Part shown: positions 10,101 to 23,900 of the stretch, in pieces
How the letters are laid out: each line of letters opens with the position of its first letter
Numbering within the stretch: position 1 is the first letter of the stretch
Assembly: GCA_018697195.1 (NCBI GenBank)
Contig: CM031872.1
Location: forward strand, 10,963,341-11,027,340
DNA: 64,000 bases
From: Certhia americana
Lineage: Eukaryota > Chordata > Aves > Passeriformes > Certhiidae
Direction of reading: 5' to 3'
Position numbers and translations under genes: made by a program
Notes under the pieces: generated by a model
Databases searched by the model: none
Seen by the model: the letters and a program-made list of their open reading frames with translations, nothing else
What the model was told of the DNA's origin: nothing

Positions 10101-13100
10101 CCTTCAGCTTCAACCCATCATCTAAACAAACAAGATATCAAAATCATTTGGATTTCTTATTTTAAGGCAGGGCAAACCTTTTAGTTAAAAAAAGCTGAAA
10201 TTGTTCCAAACCAATTCCAGAAATAGTGGGGAATTAGCTGATCACAATTATTTTACAGGTTGTCTCAGCTTTGTCAAATTGGCATTTCCCTGAGAATAAT
10301 TTGTGACCAAGTTTACCCTGAAGGTTGCTGTGTTCCTGTTGTCCTTAGTTCAGTGCAGGGCTTTATCCCAGCACTTGTCTGGTTAGAAGGGAATAAGGGT
10401 GTTTGTGCTTCTCTGTCCCTCTCAGTTGTACTTTTCCTTGGACTTCTGGCACTGGTCAGTTCCCGTGGATTGATCCACAGGAGTTTGCCAGAAGTAGGGA
10501 AGTAAAATTAAGCTGTAGTCAGTAACTTCAGTTTGCTATAAAGGGAGTTTGTGTCTGCATTGGAAAACTTTTAATGCTCATGTGAGCTTACATCATGTGT
10601 GCTGCGGGGTACCTCTACACCCGGTGACTGCAGCAGTGGTTTGGCTTGGAAGAGACCTTAAAACTGTTCTCATTCCACCCCCTGCCATGTGCACTTTCCA
10701 CTAGCCAGGTTGCTCCAAGCCCTGTCCAGCCTGGCATTGGACACTTCCAGTGATGGGGCTGCCACAGCTGCTCTGGACACCCTGGATCTCACTACCCTCA
10801 CAGGGAACAATTTCTTCCTAATATTGATTTTAAGTCTGCCCACCTTCAGTTTAGTCTTCCACTTTGCCCTGTCCCTCTATGCCCCTGTCAAAAGTCACTC
10901 TCCATCTCTTTTGGAGCCCCTTTAGGCACTGGAAGGTGCTCTAAGTTCTCCCTTGAGCATTCTCTTCTCCAGGCAAACAGCCCTGGATCCTCATTGGGGT
11001 ATTCACAGACCCTGAAAATAAAAGAAATAAATGCCCCTAGTGGTACCTCTTGATAGAGTCTTAGTGGAAATCACTGCTCATGGGAAGAAGCTGAGATAAA
11101 GGCAAGGTGGGTTTGATAGCTCTGTATAAGGAGAAAAATCTGCTTTACTCTTGCTACTCAGGCTGCTTATGCAGCTCTGTTGCTGCTGAGCTGTAACGGA
11201 AAAAGAGCCTGCATTAAAAATCCTGGGATAATTAACAGCCCAATCACTCAAACGGCTGCCATTTGGAAGCTGCTTTTGCTTTTTCCATTAAGTTGGTAAA
11301 TTTTGCCAAAGTGTTTTTCTTCAGTGTTTTGGCACCCAGCCCCACTCTCAGCTCTTACGGTGTTGGCCATGCAATGGGTCCAGGAGCAGGGCTGGGGCCA
11401 GCTGGATCCCACGCTATGCATTCGTCTCCTTTATAGCCCAAGAGTGTCACTGGAATGAAACTACGTGCTGGATTTTCCCTCAAGACTTGTTCTCCTCATT
11501 GTGTCAATCAACAGGGAGTTTGGTTTGTGAAGGTGCCCCTCAAGAAAACAGAAAATGGGCTTCAGTGTACTGTGAGCAGCAGTGGTTGTACAGATCTGAT
11601 CCTCACCAGATCACAGGTTCTTAATGCCTGGGAGTGCAGCTGGTGATGACCCCTTTCCCCATCCTCCTGTGCTCTCAGCAGGCAGTCGAGCCCAGCTGAT
11701 GATGCCCAGTCAGTTCTTGGCTCCATGTACACATGGAATTGTTTTCACATCTTAAACTCTGTTGGAGGTGAGCACAGAGATTCAGGTTGTCTCGTGAAGT
11801 GGATTTTAGCCTCTCTCATGCCAGAAAAAGTACTGCCAGAGGTGGCCATGAAGAATCATCCTATTCTGCTTCCCTCCCTCCACTCCCTGAAGGTACTGGG
11901 ACAGCAGCTTTCCTTGGACTGAGCAGTGTCTTCAGCCTGACAGTTGTGTCCCAAGGGATGAAGTTGTCAGAAAAGAATCAAAGCTCCCCCGCTGGAGATC
12001 TCTGGAGCGTGGTGAGGCTTTCCTGGTTAGGATATGGCTGGTTGTAGGGCCTAGCAAAAGAACACCAGGATCAGCCTATTCCTGGCTGTTCTTTCTTAAA
12101 CTAAAGCATTCCCAGAGCTCCTGAAATGTGCAGCCCAGTGTTAGGGTGATGGAAACAGCAAAGGAGGACATGGATTGCTTGAGCTCATTTGTTTCCCACT
12201 TGATGTGGAACCGCTCCAGTATTTTATCTCTTCAAGCCTTAAAATATTAGTTGGTGGCTGGACTCCTGGATGGGTTTTTACATTCAAGGCCAGGTTTCCC
12301 CACTGATGTAAAACACTGTGGCTTTGCTTTAGCTGTGGGAAAGGGTCTCCTGTACCGGGTGAGAGTTGGTCCAGGGTAATACATTGTCTCAGAGGATGCT
12401 TTCTTGGGCTAAAGCTGAGGCTTGATGGCAGGAGAAGAGTGTTTGATACATGACTTGTGCATCAGATGTGGAGAGATGAGCAAGCTGCACTTTGGCATGG
12501 CTTTGCCCAGCCCTGTGCTTACACTGGCTGGGCTGAAGTGATGAACAACCTGTGGATGTCCCACACTGCTACCTCCTGGCTGGGGGGTTTCTGTAGTTTA
12601 CATTTCTGTCTGCCCTTCCAGCATCCTTTGCTGATGAAGCTGTTAAATATCCTCTCTAGAAGATGAGGGAATTCAATCTTCAAACTTTCCACTGACAGCT
12701 TTAAGTGAGCCTAACCAAGGAATTTCCCATGTTCTTCAGTTGGCTACAAATCAAGGGATGTGGGGATGGGGGGGGGGGGGGGGGGGTTTAGCTACCTTTC
12801 TGATAAAAGGTTTTTTCCTTGAGCTGCTGTTTTCAATAGCACTTGAAGGCTTAAAGCTGAGCTAACAGAGAGGTTTGTCAAATTTCCTCTCAAGCATGAA
12901 AGGGTCTGTGAGAGCACAGGGCTGTAAGTCTGTGGATCTCCCACTTTCTAAACTTTCCTGCCATACCAGGCTTGTGAGAATGTTTTCAGTGTCTCAGCAC
13001 AGGGTGCTCAGTGGTTAGAAGCTGCCCCTATTTTTGCATCAGGGTGTAAAATGAGGAGCAGATCCATGTAGGATTCTGCGTGCTTGGGATATTGCTAAGC

Positions 13101-16100
13101 ACACAGCATTAGGACTGTGTGCTAAAAAGCACACTAAAAAGCATTAGGACTGAGGATTTGTGTGCTGAGGTGACAGGGCACTGAGTGTCATCCCATTTCC
13201 TCCTACCCATGTCCCCACAGCCCTTGCACGTGCACTCCTGGCAGGGCTTTAGGCCTCCCAGCTTTGAATGATTTCTCCATTCTCTTACATTTCTGGTGGT
13301 CTGTCCTAGGTGGAGTGAGTGCCAAAGAGCAGCAGCAGCAAAGGCACTGATGATCCAGCAGTGATGACCCTGCCTCTCAAAACACTGGGCTGGTCCTTGT
13401 TCAAGGCCCCTAATACCATTTGGAAACCTTTCCACTAAGTTCAGTGGGCTTTTAGATGACTTTGAAGCAGAAAAATAAGGTCGCAGCCTGAATCTACTTC
13501 CTGGAGTCATGCTGACACTGTCACTGCCTTTGCTAGACTTGGGATCAAGGAGAAGAGTTTAACAATGGAATTGGTTTTGTTACTGCTGTTGTAGAAATGC
13601 ATTAATTTTTTCTTGTCTTCCAGTTTTAGGGGATTCTGCTTTCTCTGGACTATATTGTGTTTTACCTGGTTCCTGGGATTCACACAGGGAAATTCTGAAG
13701 GTAAATTACACTTTTTCTTTTTCTCTTCTCTTTCAACAAAAGTAAAAGCAAAGTGCTTTGGTACCAGTGTAGGATTATAACTTAACAATCAATGTATGAG
13801 TCCATTGCAGTTAGATGCATTTATTGCTGATGGTTGCAGTACAGATGACACAGATGGTGCAGTTAACAGCTGGCAAAAGAACCAGGTTTTGTACAGGTAA
13901 TTACGTGTCCCATAGGATTTTCAGTCTGTCTGTCTGCTGGAAATAGTAGGAGTGAAGCATTTTGTGTCTAAAATGTCACTGGCATCCACCTGCTCTTGCC
14001 AGGACTTAACTGCTTTTAGAAACTGCCCCTTGAGATTGGGACTTTATGGAATTAAGTGTCCCTGGCAGACAGATTTTTCCTTGACTTTAGTGCACCCCAG
14101 GCATGCCCCTGCCAGCACAGGGGATGTCATGCATACAGAAATAATGTGAATTTTAAAGGTAAAAGCAACTTTAAGGGAAGAAAATCCTATGGGGTTGGTT
14201 GATAATAGAATGGCTCTATCTGGTTCAATCCCTCTGCTGTAAGGGAATATTCTGTAGAGGAGTGACACTTTCAGCCTTTCTTTACACCCCTTCTCCAGGC
14301 ATCACCTCCCTGGTGCTGCCAGGGACAGGACTAGGCTGAGGTGCAATAATCAGTGACCCTACAAAAGGAGATTAAAAGCTTCAAAGTCAACAAAAACACA
14401 CCAAAAAAATCATCTTTAACAGTTGATAGTGGGTGCTGAGCATCTCTGCAATATCTGTTTGTAAAGGAGCATTCTCTTAAAATAGCAACACCTTTCCCAC
14501 ATGGATGCTTCACATGAGTATTTGCTGGAAGTGAACAGCTTCCCCTGCACTCAGCAGACAACACTAAGTGGACTAGCAGGCTCCAGGGCTCTCCTCTCAG
14601 TCTCTAAAACATGAAGGGAAAATAGAAATTTGGTCAACACTCAGCTGTCAGCCAGCCCATGGACCACTTTTTACGGGGGGAGGGAATAGATCCCTGCCAT
14701 CAGCAATTTTGAAAAATGTAATATTTTCCAAATTCTGCCTCCATGCAAAGGAGGTGAACATCTGGCTGAATTACTTAGGCAGTTTTCAGAGCAAGTTTTA
14801 TGTCAGCTCATAAAGAGGCAGAACAAATACTGTGTCTTGGCATCTCTCTTTTCAAGTAGATTATAATATGCTGTTTAGATTGACCTCTATCCATCATTTT
14901 ACTCCTAGGACAATTATGGAATGGGACCGTGTCTTTTGTTACCATCAATCTAAAGCAAACTCTTTAATTTCACTCTTGTCGTGTTTAACTTGGTGAAGTC
15001 AATAATTCCCCTCTGAAATAATTTCTTTATGATAAAAGAATTTTTAAAGACTTGCCTGGTTTCCACACAATGAGAGAGAGCATTTCCTTCTGGGTACTAG
15101 AAAATAAAACCTTCCAAGGAAGTAAAGGCTGTAAGAAAACATTGGTGACCTGAGGCTGTGTTATCACCAAGGATTTTCAAACATGAAATTCAGAAGCAGC
15201 AAGAACTTGTTTATAGGGTGGCATGAGGATGAAATTAAGCCAGTGCTGAGGGCTTTTGAAAACATTGTGGCTGTTACTCTAAGGATTAGGAGTCTTCCTG
15301 TATGATGGAAAATCAGGGAACATAGAGGATGATCTTTCCGTAAGTGTTCCAAAGATTGTGAGGTGAGTTCATTTGCTGTGTGCTGACTAAGGGTCTGGGC
15401 AGTAACTTTTGGAGCTGCTGCACTTATTCAACCCAGTTTTAGCTGTGGGCATCACATCTTGGCTGTTGGAATCTGGGAAGCTGCACGTTGCTCCTCTCCT
15501 GCCTTTTGGCTTCTTCTTATGCAGCTTTTTGTGTAGAGAAAGGGGGAGGGAAAGAAAGAGATGGGAAGGAGAATAATAAATTTTTTTTCCCCTTTTTCAG
15601 AGATGATCATGTGGTTGTTCAGGAATCTCTGTGTATCTCACTTCATGCACAGAGTGTGACAGAAGAGTTCTTCCCAGTTGCTCAAATGTTGCTACAGGAA
15701 TGTTGTTACTAGCTTTGAGGCACTTGGGATCAGGCAGCTCTAAGTGAATGTTCTTTTTAAATAATGTGTTTTGATGGAAAAATCTGCAGAGGAAAAAGTT
15801 TGAAGGGGAAAAAATCCTCTGCTAAACTTGGATCTGCTTCAGGAAGACAGAATTACCTTGCATTTTACATTAGTTGATGACATCCTGTATCCCAGGAGAT
15901 GTGCCCAATAGCCCAGGACAGCTGGATGGGATGGAGAGGGGATGGGATGGGATGGAGAGGGGATGGGCTGGGTGCACAGGAGCCCTGAGCTCTGTGCCTG
16001 GACCTGGTGCTGGAAAGTCCACATACGTGTCCTGCATGAGGACTCTTCAATCGGGTTTTGTATAGACATCCAGAGTTTGGCTCCACCTTAGTGGGTTTTG

Positions 16101-19100
16101 AGGGAGAGGAGTGTTTGGGTTGTGCTTTTTTTCCTTAAATGCTCCTGGATGCTGTTGCTAACGAAGCACTTGGATTGGGATTGCAAACAGCAGTGACATC
16201 CTCTGAGTAGGGAAATATCCTGAGGTCTTTGCAGAGCAGCTACCAAATAAATAACTCCTAGAGTTGCGGCATCTCTAGCAGAGACAACCCCTGTCTGCCT
16301 CCGAGGGAGAACCTAAAAATACATGCAGAAATTGGAAGCTGGAGACTAGCTGCTTGCTTAAGTGGTAAATTTATTTCCTTAGGGATAAATCCTGATGCCT
16401 TTGAAGTCTGTGGCAAGGGTCCACTTCACTTCACTAAAGCCAGGCTTTGGCCTTTGCTGTTTCATGGACTCTGGAGATTGTCCAGAATGAAGATACTGCC
16501 ATGTTTCCTCTCAGTTCAGTGCAGAGAAGGGAAGGCTATGCTGAGAGACAGACCCGTTGGACAATATGGAATTAAAACAGTGGGGGACCGAGGATTTCAG
16601 AGTATGGGAGAAATTCTGTTGTTAACACTTGAACATGCTGTGCAGTAAATTACCCCTCTGCACAGAGTGGGAACATTTCCATCCTTTTCTACATCTGATG
16701 CTCCTTCTCCAGGGTAGTGTCTGCTAGAAAGTGAGTCAAGCTGCTTTAAAAAAGGAAGGTGGGAATAAAGCTAAACTCAGGCGAAAAAAATACTGATTGA
16801 CTCATTCTTGCATACAAAAATGGCCGAGGTTTTTGCCAAGGTCAAGGAACAGAGGTTTTCTCATCATTCTCCCTTCCTGGCCCACAGCATTACAGGTCTT
16901 AGACTGCTTGAGTCTACAACACTTCTGTCCAATACTGAGGGGCTTTTTAAGTTTTACAAAGAGTGTGTTCTGTGCAGAACATTTAATAGTGAAAGGTGAA
17001 AGCAGACAAATACCAAGGCCCCCTTAGAAAAGGAAGGTTTTTTTTTTCTTTGAAGGACTGTTGATTTACTTTTAATCTAGGAAAGTTGCAATCCCATGGT
17101 GTTAGCCACGATTGGCACCACCACCTTTCTGAATGTTAAATTCTTGCCTTGCAACATTAGCATTTGGGTTGTACAGCCCTGACTGGCTTCCCCAAAGAGC
17201 ACTGAAATGGGAGAGGTGTCCAGGAGTGATGGGGATTGCATTTGGGCAGGAAGAGGGGAGGAAGTGCAGTTATTTCACTGTCAACAGTGCTAGTGTCACA
17301 GGAATCATGAGCACCTTCACAGGGCCATTTGGCTTGGAAACCCCTTAAAATCATCAAATCCAGCTCTTCACCCATGACTGCCAAACCTACCACTAAACCA
17401 TTAGATGTTCCCACGTGCCACATCAAATGTCTTTAGAACACTTCCATGGATGGTGACTCCACCCTTTCACTGGGCAGCTTGTTCCAATGCTTTACAAACC
17501 TTTTGGTGAAGAAACCTTTCCTACTCTTCATTCTAACACACCCTTCCCCCCACCCCCAACACAACCTGAGGGCTTTTCCTCTCATCCTATTGCTTGATAG
17601 GAGAACCTGACCACCACTGACTACAACCTCCTGTCAGGGAGTTGTAAAGAGTGAGAACTTCTCCCCTGAGCCTCCTTTTCCTCTAAGGCTGATCTCCTTT
17701 AGCTGCTCAACATAGAACCTTTTTCAGGTCTGGGCACATCTACCTTTTCAGCTTTGCTCACGTAGACCTCGACATCTTCTCCAACTGAGGCTGCTGCCAG
17801 CTGGCCTCAGTTTGTGTTGCTGTTTCCTGCTAATCCGAGCTGTGAGTGACTCCTGATAGACCTCAGGGGCAGAAAGCAGGGGGTTCTGCTTGTCTGTCCA
17901 TTGCAAATTCTCCCTGGAGTTGTGGGAGAAAGGTCCTCTGGGCATCAATCCCTTTCCTCCTGTCTTGAGCAAGGCACCTGGCTCCTAGGTGATATTTTAC
18001 AGGAGGCAGATCTTACCTCCACTACTCAGTGACAGCCATAACCAATTTTTGAGCTTTTCACAAACCAAGTCTGGTTCCAACCCATTAAAATAATTTAATG
18101 CTGTAAGATGATCTGCTGAGGAAAAAAAGTACTGCTGTTGAGAACCTTGAGCAGTTCACTGAAATCTAGGTGCAATTTTTTCATGCTGGGTGGCACCTGT
18201 GCTTCCCTAAACTCTCCAAAGATCAAAAGCTGTTGCTTGCTAGCTCGGAGAGAGACAGATACCAGGCTTTTGCTCCCTTTGGAAGTTTTGTTACTTGCCC
18301 TCAGGGGATATAAAATTTTGCAATCCCAGCTCAATCGAACTCCTTTCCAGCTATGTGGTCAGTACTCAGAATTAAATCCCAGGAAGAAGACTAGTGGTGC
18401 TTGGTAGGAAATTTCCTTGTAGTGAAGTCAGCTCCCTCCAGAATTTCTGGGCTGGTCCCTGATGGCACAGGAGAACTCACCAGGTGCACTATGGTGCTGA
18501 TGGATTTTGGCAATTGCTGGTAATCACCTTGAGCATGCACTTGCTCCTCACATGGTGTGAGAAGAGCTGTGAGTTCTCCATGCTGGTTATGGGGATATAT
18601 AAGTAAGAGGGTGGGATTAGATATGTGAGTTGGGATTTCCTGTATCCTGTTGCCTTTGTGCGTGGGTTGGTTTGACCTCCCTCCACACCCATCCAGCCCT
18701 TGGGTTGACCAGCACCTCACATAAACTTTGTGCTTCCCTTTCAGATGTGGATGTTCTTCAAAGACTGGGCCTGTCAGGGAAAAGGCCATCAAGTGGATGG
18801 TCTTCCTCACATACAGTTCCTCAAGGAGTCATTCCTTTCAAATCAGGGGTCATCTTCACTCAGCAAGCCCGTGTCGAAGCACCGCTCAGCACCCTCCTCC
18901 CTGCAGGCTCCAGCTCTGACCTGCTCCTGGTGCTGAGCCTCTGCTCCCACCGCATCAACAACGCTTTTCTCTTTGCTGTCAGGAGCAAAAAGAAAAAACT
19001 GCAGCTGGGGGTCCAGTTTGTTCCTGGGAAGATCATCGTGTATGTGGGCCACAAGCGCTCTGTATATTTTGATTACAATGTCCATGATGGCCAGTGGCAC

Positions 19101-20916
19101 AATATGGCCATCAACATTCGTGGCCAGACAGTCACTTTATTTACTTCTTGTGGGAAGCGCAGAGTACACGCGGATTTGCATTTTAAAAAGGACGAGGCGT
19201 TGGATCCACACGGATCTTTCCTCTTTGGGAAAATAAGCCAGCACTCCGTGCAGTTTGAAGGAGCCATCTGCCAGTTTGATATTTATCCTTCCGCCAAGGC
19301 AGCTCATCATTACTGTAAATACCTGAAAAAACAGTGCAGGCAAGCAGATACCTACCGGCCAAACTTGCCCCCACTCATCCCCCTCCTGCCCAGGGATCCC
19401 AATGCCTCCTCCAGTACCCCACAGCATACGGAGCCCTCCCTGCAGGGTCTGAAAAACCTGACCACTGCTGCCCCAACCTTGGAGTTTGGCAGGGTCACTG
19501 CACCCCTCAAGACAAGGGGTTCAGGAGCAACAACCCTCACATGGCTGTCGACCCCACCATCACGGCCGAGACTGACTACCAAAGCCACCCAGGTCACAGT
19601 GGCCCCACCTGTTCCATCAAGTACCAAATCAAAGGTACCCACCCCATCCCCTCAGGGCACGGGGACAGCCCTCAGGGTGTCTCAGCCCACTCCCAGCTCA
19701 TGTAGGGAGAAAACTCCTCTTCCCACTGCCAGAAGGTCTCCACCAACAAGCCAGAGCCTGGTCACGGCCAGCAGGAAGGAGTCCAAGCAAGAGACCAAAA
19801 AGATCACCAACCAAAAACCAACCGTTGAGCCCCATGAAACACCCAGTACTGTAAAGCCAATGTGGAGGGTGCCTGATAACACAACCAGCAATGTGCACCT
19901 TGTTACCCTAAAGCAAAGCCCGCAGAACCCAAGCCGTGGGCCCCTTCCAAAGAAGCACGTGCCGTCCCCCACCCGGAGAGGAGACCCCAGTGTTATCCCT
20001 CTGGTGTACACCAAGCCACCCCTGGGGCCTACCCGTTCCAGCTCCAGAGCCAGGGCACAGGCCTTCAACCTGACAACCCCGGCTGCTATAGATGGCTATC
20101 AAATCTTTGGCTCCTCGGGACCCACTCCATTTCCATTTTTACTGGGATATCCAGGAGTGAAAGGAGAGAGAGGACCTCAGGTATGTTCAGGCTCTTCATG
20201 GTGGCTATTCCCACTCACAGCTCAGCTCAAGGGCTGGCAGACCTCAGCCTCCAAGGGTTTCTGTGAAGCTTATCCAAGTGTGGCAGCCAAACACTGCTGC
20301 ATTCCTGACCATTGCAGTTTTAACATAAATCTCACTTTGAACCCAAATGTTCAGTGATGGTGGATGCCATGAAACACTTGTGGTTAAAGTTGCTGCTTAA
20401 TGTTAGATTTTAAAAAAGAAAGGGAAAAAAAAAAAAGAGAAGTCCCACTTTCTTTTCCTTTAGATCACCCCAACCTGGCCATTAAAATTTATCCAGCAAT
20501 GTTCCACACCCTTGGTTTATCTCTGGTCATCTTCCATAGAAAACTCAGATACCTTAAAAACATGCCTCAAGTTAAATATTTCTTGGCATTAGTTATTAAT
20601 TTGTTTTGTATCTGCTATTCACAAATCTAAAAAAGTGTTTTATTCCAGCAAATGCAAGTGCAGAGATGGCTTCAGGATTTAGTTTTTTAAACAAAGTATC
20701 ATCTGTTTTTATGGTATGAGTTTTGCTTGTGTGTTTCATTCTGTTTTTGTCTCATAGCCCACACTTAAAACAGGCAAAATGTTTCCTTTATAAATTTATC
20801 TACTGCATTCCACATAAAAAATAACCCCATTCAGGGGTATATATTTGCCATTGTAAAAGCATACACACATTTTGTACTGCTAAAAACACTCAGGCCCCAC
20901 TAATTATCTGCTGGCT

Positions 20917-20954
<38 letters not shown>

Positions 20955-23900
20955 GAGAATGCAAACATGATCTTTAAACTGGCCAACTTTTAGGGGAATT
21001 TCGTGTTCCAACCTAAACTGTCAATAGGAGAGAGGGGTTGTACATGTAAAATAAGTTTCTCCCAGACAGAGCCTTTGGTTGCCAAGATCCAGCCTAGAGG
21101 GAATTTTTACAGCTGACTTCTTAAAGTAGTGAAAGAAGAGTTTACAATGGAAATATTGAGGCTGGCGTAAGGAATGACCAACACTTGTCTCTGCAGAGCT
21201 GCTCCTTGGTGCAAGTAACACCAAAAGTAGAATAGTTGGGTCTCCACAAGTCCTCAGTGGGAGCTCAGCAGTTTGTGTTCCCTCCTGTCCCTTTTCAAAG
21301 CTGGGAGGTGATTTCTCCCCCCGTTCTTTGGGTATGGAGTCACCCAGGGTGGTGTTTTGTTCTTAGGTTCCTGGCCCTGGGAGAGGTGAAGGTGATGCCT
21401 GGCAGGGGTTGGGTGTGGGTTACAGGCACCCATCCCTGATGGTGCTGGGAGAAATTTTGTTAAGTCCCTGAGTAGACAGAACAAGCTCCAGCAATCTAAT
21501 CTTTGGGCAGGCATCTATGTTTTGTGGAGAGTCATTTCAGGTGTATTTCCGAGAGAAGAAATTCAGCAGTTGTGCATTTCCCTTAAAACATCCCTTAGCT
21601 TTAAGGAGTGAATCTGTGTGCTTGCTCCAAGCCCACCAAAATCTGACCTCTGCCACCTTCTTGCTCTTCAAGTGTCACGAGGGTGACCAAGCTCTAAGCC
21701 CCTGCAATGTAAAGAGCTTATTATTGAACTGGAGTGGAAAATCTCTCTCAGACTTGTGAATCATAGCAAAGAAATGGATTCAGGCTGTAGAGGGCTGAGG
21801 GAAGAGATGGCAGGATTTTTCCATCGTGTCTGAGCACAACTGGAGTCCTGAACCAAGGGAAAGGGGAACTTTCTGAGGCTCTGGCTGGCCTTATTCTCTT
21901 TGACTGCTGGAAGAAAAATCAGAGCTTGAGAAGGGAAAGGATATGGCTTGGCTGGAGCTGGCTGCTACACGGTGCTCCACAGCTCCTGTGACTCACTCAG
22001 AGATCTCTGTACCACACTTCCTTGGCTGTCTCTGACGTGGGAAGGGAAAGAGGAGAAAAGACCGTAATGGGGATGACATGTTGAGAAATTAATGCAGCAC
22101 ATCCATGGCCAGATGAGCATGTTTCAGTGCTGATAAATGTTCTGTGCTTGAGTAATTACCTGGCGCCATCCTCGTGCTGCTGGGCAGGCGTTTCTGATGA
22201 GGTCAGTGATATCCCAGCCTGGTGCTTGGCCTGCCCAGGGCAGGTTGTGGGCTGGGAATGTCATCTGGTGTCTGGCACACCGAGGGAACGATAAGGTGAT
22301 TAATTAGTTTTCCCAGTTGCTGACAAGGTCTCTTCAAGAAGATTGTCACCCTGGGAAGGGAGGGGTGTGTGTGTGTATTGGGGGAACTGCCTTCTGTCTG
22401 TTCAGCAAGGATTGGGGCCACCTTGGCTGTGATGTCTGGACAGACTGGCAGCCACAGAACCCTTCCACCTAGAGAGAAAAGGCTATTGTTCATCCTGATC
22501 ATCCCAATGGCAGCCATGGTCCGAGGCAGTGGTGACTCAGACTCTGTGGTGTCTGCAGTTGAGGCTTTGTGAATTCTACTGAAATAACCAATGGAATAAT
22601 CTTAGCTGTTCAGAAAGGCCCCATCCAACAATAGAGGAAGGGTTTGAAGGTTAGAGGAGTGTGAGCAAAGGACTGAAAGGATTTATTTAGGAATAAAATT
22701 CAGCACCCTCCATGTATTAATCTGTCCTGAAGGACTACTTGGATGCTGTGCAAAATGAAATGGAGAGGCTGCATCCCACATACAACTCATGGCAGAGCAT
22801 TAATTCCTCAGGAGTGTCGGGTCTGCTGAGCAGCTAGAGGAGGAAGGGCAATATGTTCTTAGAAAAGAAAAACTTCTTGGGAACCATTCATAACCACAAG
22901 CATTTGGGATCTCAGCTCTATGGTTTTTTTGGAAAGGAGAAATAACAAAAGGAACACCCAGATATCGTGCGAAGTCGGTAACAGCACTGACTCAGCAGCT
23001 GGCAAAAGTCCCTCTGAATCATCCCCACTGCCCAAAGCACCTCAGCCATCCTTGCTCCAGAGCTCCAGGCCCTGTGGCATGACCCCAGCACATGGAAGTA
23101 GCCTAATACACTCCTCAAACGAAAAATGCATACTGACAAACAGTACCTGTTGGGAGCATATCAACCCTTTGAGTTAAGGCTATGTTGTGATGGGTATTTG
23201 AATCCTCCAGGGGATGGGGTGTCATTTGCTTGTCTAGACCAGCTGCAGGTTTGGCAGGGAGATTTTGTGGGGCTACTGTAGCCTCTCCCCTGACCACCAG
23301 CACCACCTGCCAGGTAAAACTGTGCTAATCCCTTGCCCTGGCGTGGCTGGAGTCTAGCACAGCATACCCTAAATCAGATTTTTTTCCTCCTGTATAAAGT
23401 TGCAATATTGTAGCTTTTTGGTCCCTGCAGCCAAGCCTCTTCACAAGGCTAAGGGTTATTTTTAGAGCAAGAAAACCACCCCTTATGCTGAATGTGCAGG
23501 CTGGGATCACTGAGAGGCTGTGGTGGCACTGAGTGACATAAGAGGAACAGGGAGGGTGTTTCAAGGACACCCCCAATCTCCCAGTCAGCTGACAGGGGGC
23601 CTGGGAGCCCTCAGTTCCATCCACATGGCCATGGCCAGGAGCCCCAGGTCAGAGGCAGGGCTGGTGCCTGGCAGGCAGCTCCATCCCCCTCCTTCTTTGC
23701 TTTGTCTCTCTGCAAGGCACAAGTGTTTCCAAGCCTGTCCCCAGTCTAGACTGCTCCAGCTGGCATCCTCCACACCAGCAGTTTGTCTTGGAGCCCGGCT
23801 CCTTCCCTAAAGGAGCACTCCCAGCCAATTCAATCAGTGGGCAGGGAAGAGAGGTGACTGGAAATGCCGATAAAATATATGAAGTGCCTATCTCCAGTCC

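Larger units (their letters stand above)
4137..13629 (+). other. COL27A1: COL27A1 intron 1 (about 9.5 kb)
   Basis: The intron runs from donor gtaagt to acceptor ttttag. It holds the distal CpG-rich block (5460-6140), two G homopolymers, the 57-bp duplication, a CR1 fragment and a minus-strand open frame at 9421-9912 that I cannot assign. Early introns of the mammalian gene have been reported to carry SOX9-responsive elements, but I could not pick out a convincing paired SOX9 site by eye. Confidence 0.75.
13701..18744 (+). other. COL27A1: COL27A1 intron 2 (about 5.0 kb)
   Basis: The intron runs from gtaaat to the ttcccttttcag acceptor of exon 3. It contains a short G+A-rich tandem repeat and an old CR1 fragment. 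I see nothing else with structure. Confidence 0.8.

Noticed and set aside
10407..10505. Signal-peptide-like hydrophobic stretch in an open frame, considered as COL27A1 exon 2
   Set aside because: There is no donor with the phase needed by exon 3, and 13630-13700 gives a much better match with correct phases.
11478..11531. Stretch ending ...tgtgaag|gtgccc, considered as COL27A1 exon 2
   Set aside because: The phase would fit, but the donor is weak and the translation lacks the STQG-like end seen at 13700.
13117..13134. Perfect 7-bp inverted repeat with 4-nt loop (gtgtgct...agcacac)
   Set aside because: Too short and isolated to indicate an RNA gene or regulatory element; expected by chance in 64 kb.
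15488..15712. Hydrophobic N-terminus-like frame in intron 2
   Set aside because: It starts at TTG, has no suitable donor and runs into low-complexity Lys/Gly/Glu sequence.
18630..18743. Open frame upstream of exon 3 as an alternative N-terminus
   Set aside because: It crosses a good acceptor at 18744, has no signal peptide and is explained as intron sequence that happens to be open.
20181..20357. Continuation of the exon 3 frame past 20180
   Set aside because: The Gly-X-Y pattern stops exactly at a consensus donor and resumes at 29170; the extension is intronic read-through.
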